Of a stretch of DNA of 8,209 nucleotides, positions 7,265-8,209 are shown one piece after another. Below the pieces are notes generated by a model. That model made no database searches and was not told the origin of the DNA. It saw only the letters and a program-made list of their open reading frames with translations. The stretch's first letter is position 1, and every line of letters starts with the position of its first letter. Source of the DNA: Pseudomonadales bacterium (GTDB lineage Bacteria; Pseudomonadota; Gammaproteobacteria; Pseudomonadales; Azotimanducaceae). Position numbers and translations under genes: made by a program. The stretch is taken from NCBI GenBank assembly GCA_028822125.1, contig JAPKEK010000070.1, positions 1-8,209 of the forward strand, read 5' to 3'.

Positions 7265-7904
7265 TTATATCCGATGCAGCCGAACAGGCACATCCTTGAT
7301 GCCACCAATGAAGTTATTAGGCAGTCGAATGACATCGCCCACTATTTCTACCCTGTGAAAATGCCTCATAGTCTCTTCCCACAGTACCCGTAGCTGCAAA
7401 TCTTCCCTACGCTGTTTCATGTCGATACTGTCATCACCGGTGACCTGGGGTACTACTGGTCGTGATATCCGACCCGTGAATCAACTTGTGACGCGCCTGT
7501 TAACGAGGATCAAACAGCATAGCGAGCATGCGACCTGTCATTTCGATTGTCACTTCCTGCAGCCAGTTAAATATCTCGCCGACGGGCAGGTTTTCAAGTA
7601 TACCAACCGCACGCTCGCGGATAAGCGGCACAACCTCAGCCAGTTTCTTCGCTGCCACGGCGAGTATTACGGTTTGCCACTGGGTGCCGTGGCAGGCCTA
7701 GCTGAATGAAACTTTTACCCTGCAGCCCCTCGGTGTTATCCGCGCTTCAGGATCGATAATCGCAATACCGCCGGATTCGAAAGAAAATACCTGGTGATCG
7801 GTGTCGACTTCTTTGGCGAGGCGAGGACGGGTGACGGAACAGAAGGCATCATTGTCGCTATAAGCAGGTTAAAAAACCGGGGCTTCGCGTTCTAGTCGAG
7901 AAAA
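7265..7904 (-). pseudogene. Decayed cytochrome P450 (CYP153/CYP108-like), core deleted
   Basis: Pieces of one bacterial P450 can be read in order on the minus strand, in changing frames. From 7904: FSRLEREAPVF, a TAA at 7871-7869, then SDNDAFCSVT and DTDHQVFSFESGGIAIIDPEA. A frameshift near 7741 leads to KSFIQLGLPRH. A second near 7680 leads to AAKKLAEVVPLIRERAVGIL and NLPVGEIFNWLQEVTIEMTG, then RMLAMLFDPR and a TAA at 7502-7500. RHKLIHGSDITTSSTPGH follows from 7493, and after another shift DDSIDMKQRREDL. At 7394-7402 the sequence jumps to QLRVLWEETMRHFHRVEIVG and ends NNFIGGIKDVPVRLHRI with a stop at 7267-7265. The family normally has VDTDHxVFSSE, PVGExFDWVDxVSIELTTxMLATLFDFP, a long middle part and LRVLWEE near the end. 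Missing are about 60 N-terminal residues and everything from the F/G helices through the I-helix, ExxR and the heme cysteine loop. It cannot be functional. Confidence 0.87.
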
Positions 7905-7911
7905 CTATTGT

Positions 7912-8209
7912 TTAGTTTGCCCACAAGCGGATGCCAACAATACCATAGTAGCTTAGATACACCGCCGCAATCACAAGGGCAGTAGACACCATGAGCGAGT
8001 GATTCCATACCAAGCTACCTGTTTCCAAGCGTCGATGCCGATACAGAATTACCTGCGCCAAAGACACAAAAGATAATAAAGCCCACAAAATGGAAAGACC
8101 CCAATAAGCGACACTGACTGTTGAGAAGGTTCCCAGGTCGCTGGTTTCTCCTGCCAACAAACACACGATTGAGCCTAACATGCAGATAATGGTTAACAGC
8201 GGCAGCACT
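7912..8209 (-). CDS. Membrane-protein C-terminus, possibly of a serine hydrolase
   Basis: Ninety-nine codons or fewer are visible; the frame is open to the right edge, so this is the C-terminal part of a longer gene and the edge GTG at 8208 need not be a start. Three hydrophobic segments are seen: residues about 2-19, 32-55 and 72-89, counted from that GTG. The loop YRHRRLETGSLVWNHS lies between the last two and the end reads YLSYYGIVGIRLWAN. Bacterial CubicO-type serine hydrolases often carry a C-terminal set of membrane helices ending in a similar Y-x-x-YxGxIGxRxW pattern, so that is my best guess, from memory and not certain. It could be any small polytopic protein. The stop lies 7 bases before the first recognisable P450 residue. 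Confidence 0.6.
   Translation of the reverse strand, partial: VLPLLTIICMLGSIVCLLAGETSDLGTFSTVSVAYWGLSILWALLSFVSLAQVILYRHRRLETGSLVWNHSLMVSTALVIAAVYLSYYGIVGIRLWAN

Noticed and set aside
7419..7709. Plus-strand open frame of 96 codons in the gap after the acyltransferase gene
   Set aside because: It is antisense to the P450 relic, has no recognisable protein sequence and no good ribosome site; the homology is on the minus strand.
1..8209. CRISPR arrays, tRNA or rRNA genes, insertion-sequence ends, transposase or integrase genes
   Set aside because: I looked for them on both strands and saw no regularly spaced repeats, cloverleaf-like arms, terminal repeats or recombinase motifs.

Overview
The window looks like an accessory or catabolic stretch from an aerobic, mid-GC proteobacterium, most likely a marine or soil gammaproteobacterium. 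The basis is gene style: a stand-alone MFE-2-like short-chain dehydrogenase, an EstB/LACTB-type serine hydrolase, a spinster-like MFS carrier, a phytanoyl-CoA dioxygenase relative and a soluble bacterial P450 relic. All assignments come from reading motifs, with no database search, so the taxon is a weak inference.

Layout, left to right. At 1-147 (minus) is the start of a gene related to the 'glycine/sarcosine/betaine reductase selenoprotein B' family. It uses a TTG start behind a GGAGGA Shine-Dalgarno and runs off the left edge. At 457-1335 (minus) is a short-chain dehydrogenase/reductase. It is divergent, across a 313-base spacer, from a serine hydrolase at 1649-2935 (plus). At 3157-4453 (plus) is an MFS transporter whose frame is broken by one extra base near 3931. 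It converges on a phytanoyl-CoA dioxygenase-family gene at 4582-5400 (minus), which probably also uses TTG. A 508-base spacer (5401-5908) holds a perfect 14-bp inverted repeat at 5764-5797. An integral-membrane acyltransferase (family 3) follows at 5909-7234 (plus). At 7265-7904 (minus) lies a heavily decayed cytochrome P450 that has lost its N-terminus and its catalytic core. It sits 7 bases after the stop of a membrane-protein C-terminus (7912-8209, minus), perhaps the tail of another serine hydrolase.

How the genes may work together: dehydrogenase, hydrolase, MFS carrier and Fe(II)/2-oxoglutarate oxygenase are the enzyme types found in gene sets that take up and oxidise or de-esterify small hydrophobic compounds (lipids, steroids, terpenoids). 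The former P450 fits the same theme. They are not one operon, because strands alternate and gaps are 100-500 bases. No shared substrate can be read from the sequence. The clearest unusual signals are the P450 relic with a reconstructable internal deletion, the single-base break in the transporter and the strong isolated hairpin. I do not see a new multi-gene system such as a defence island, CRISPR array or mobile element.
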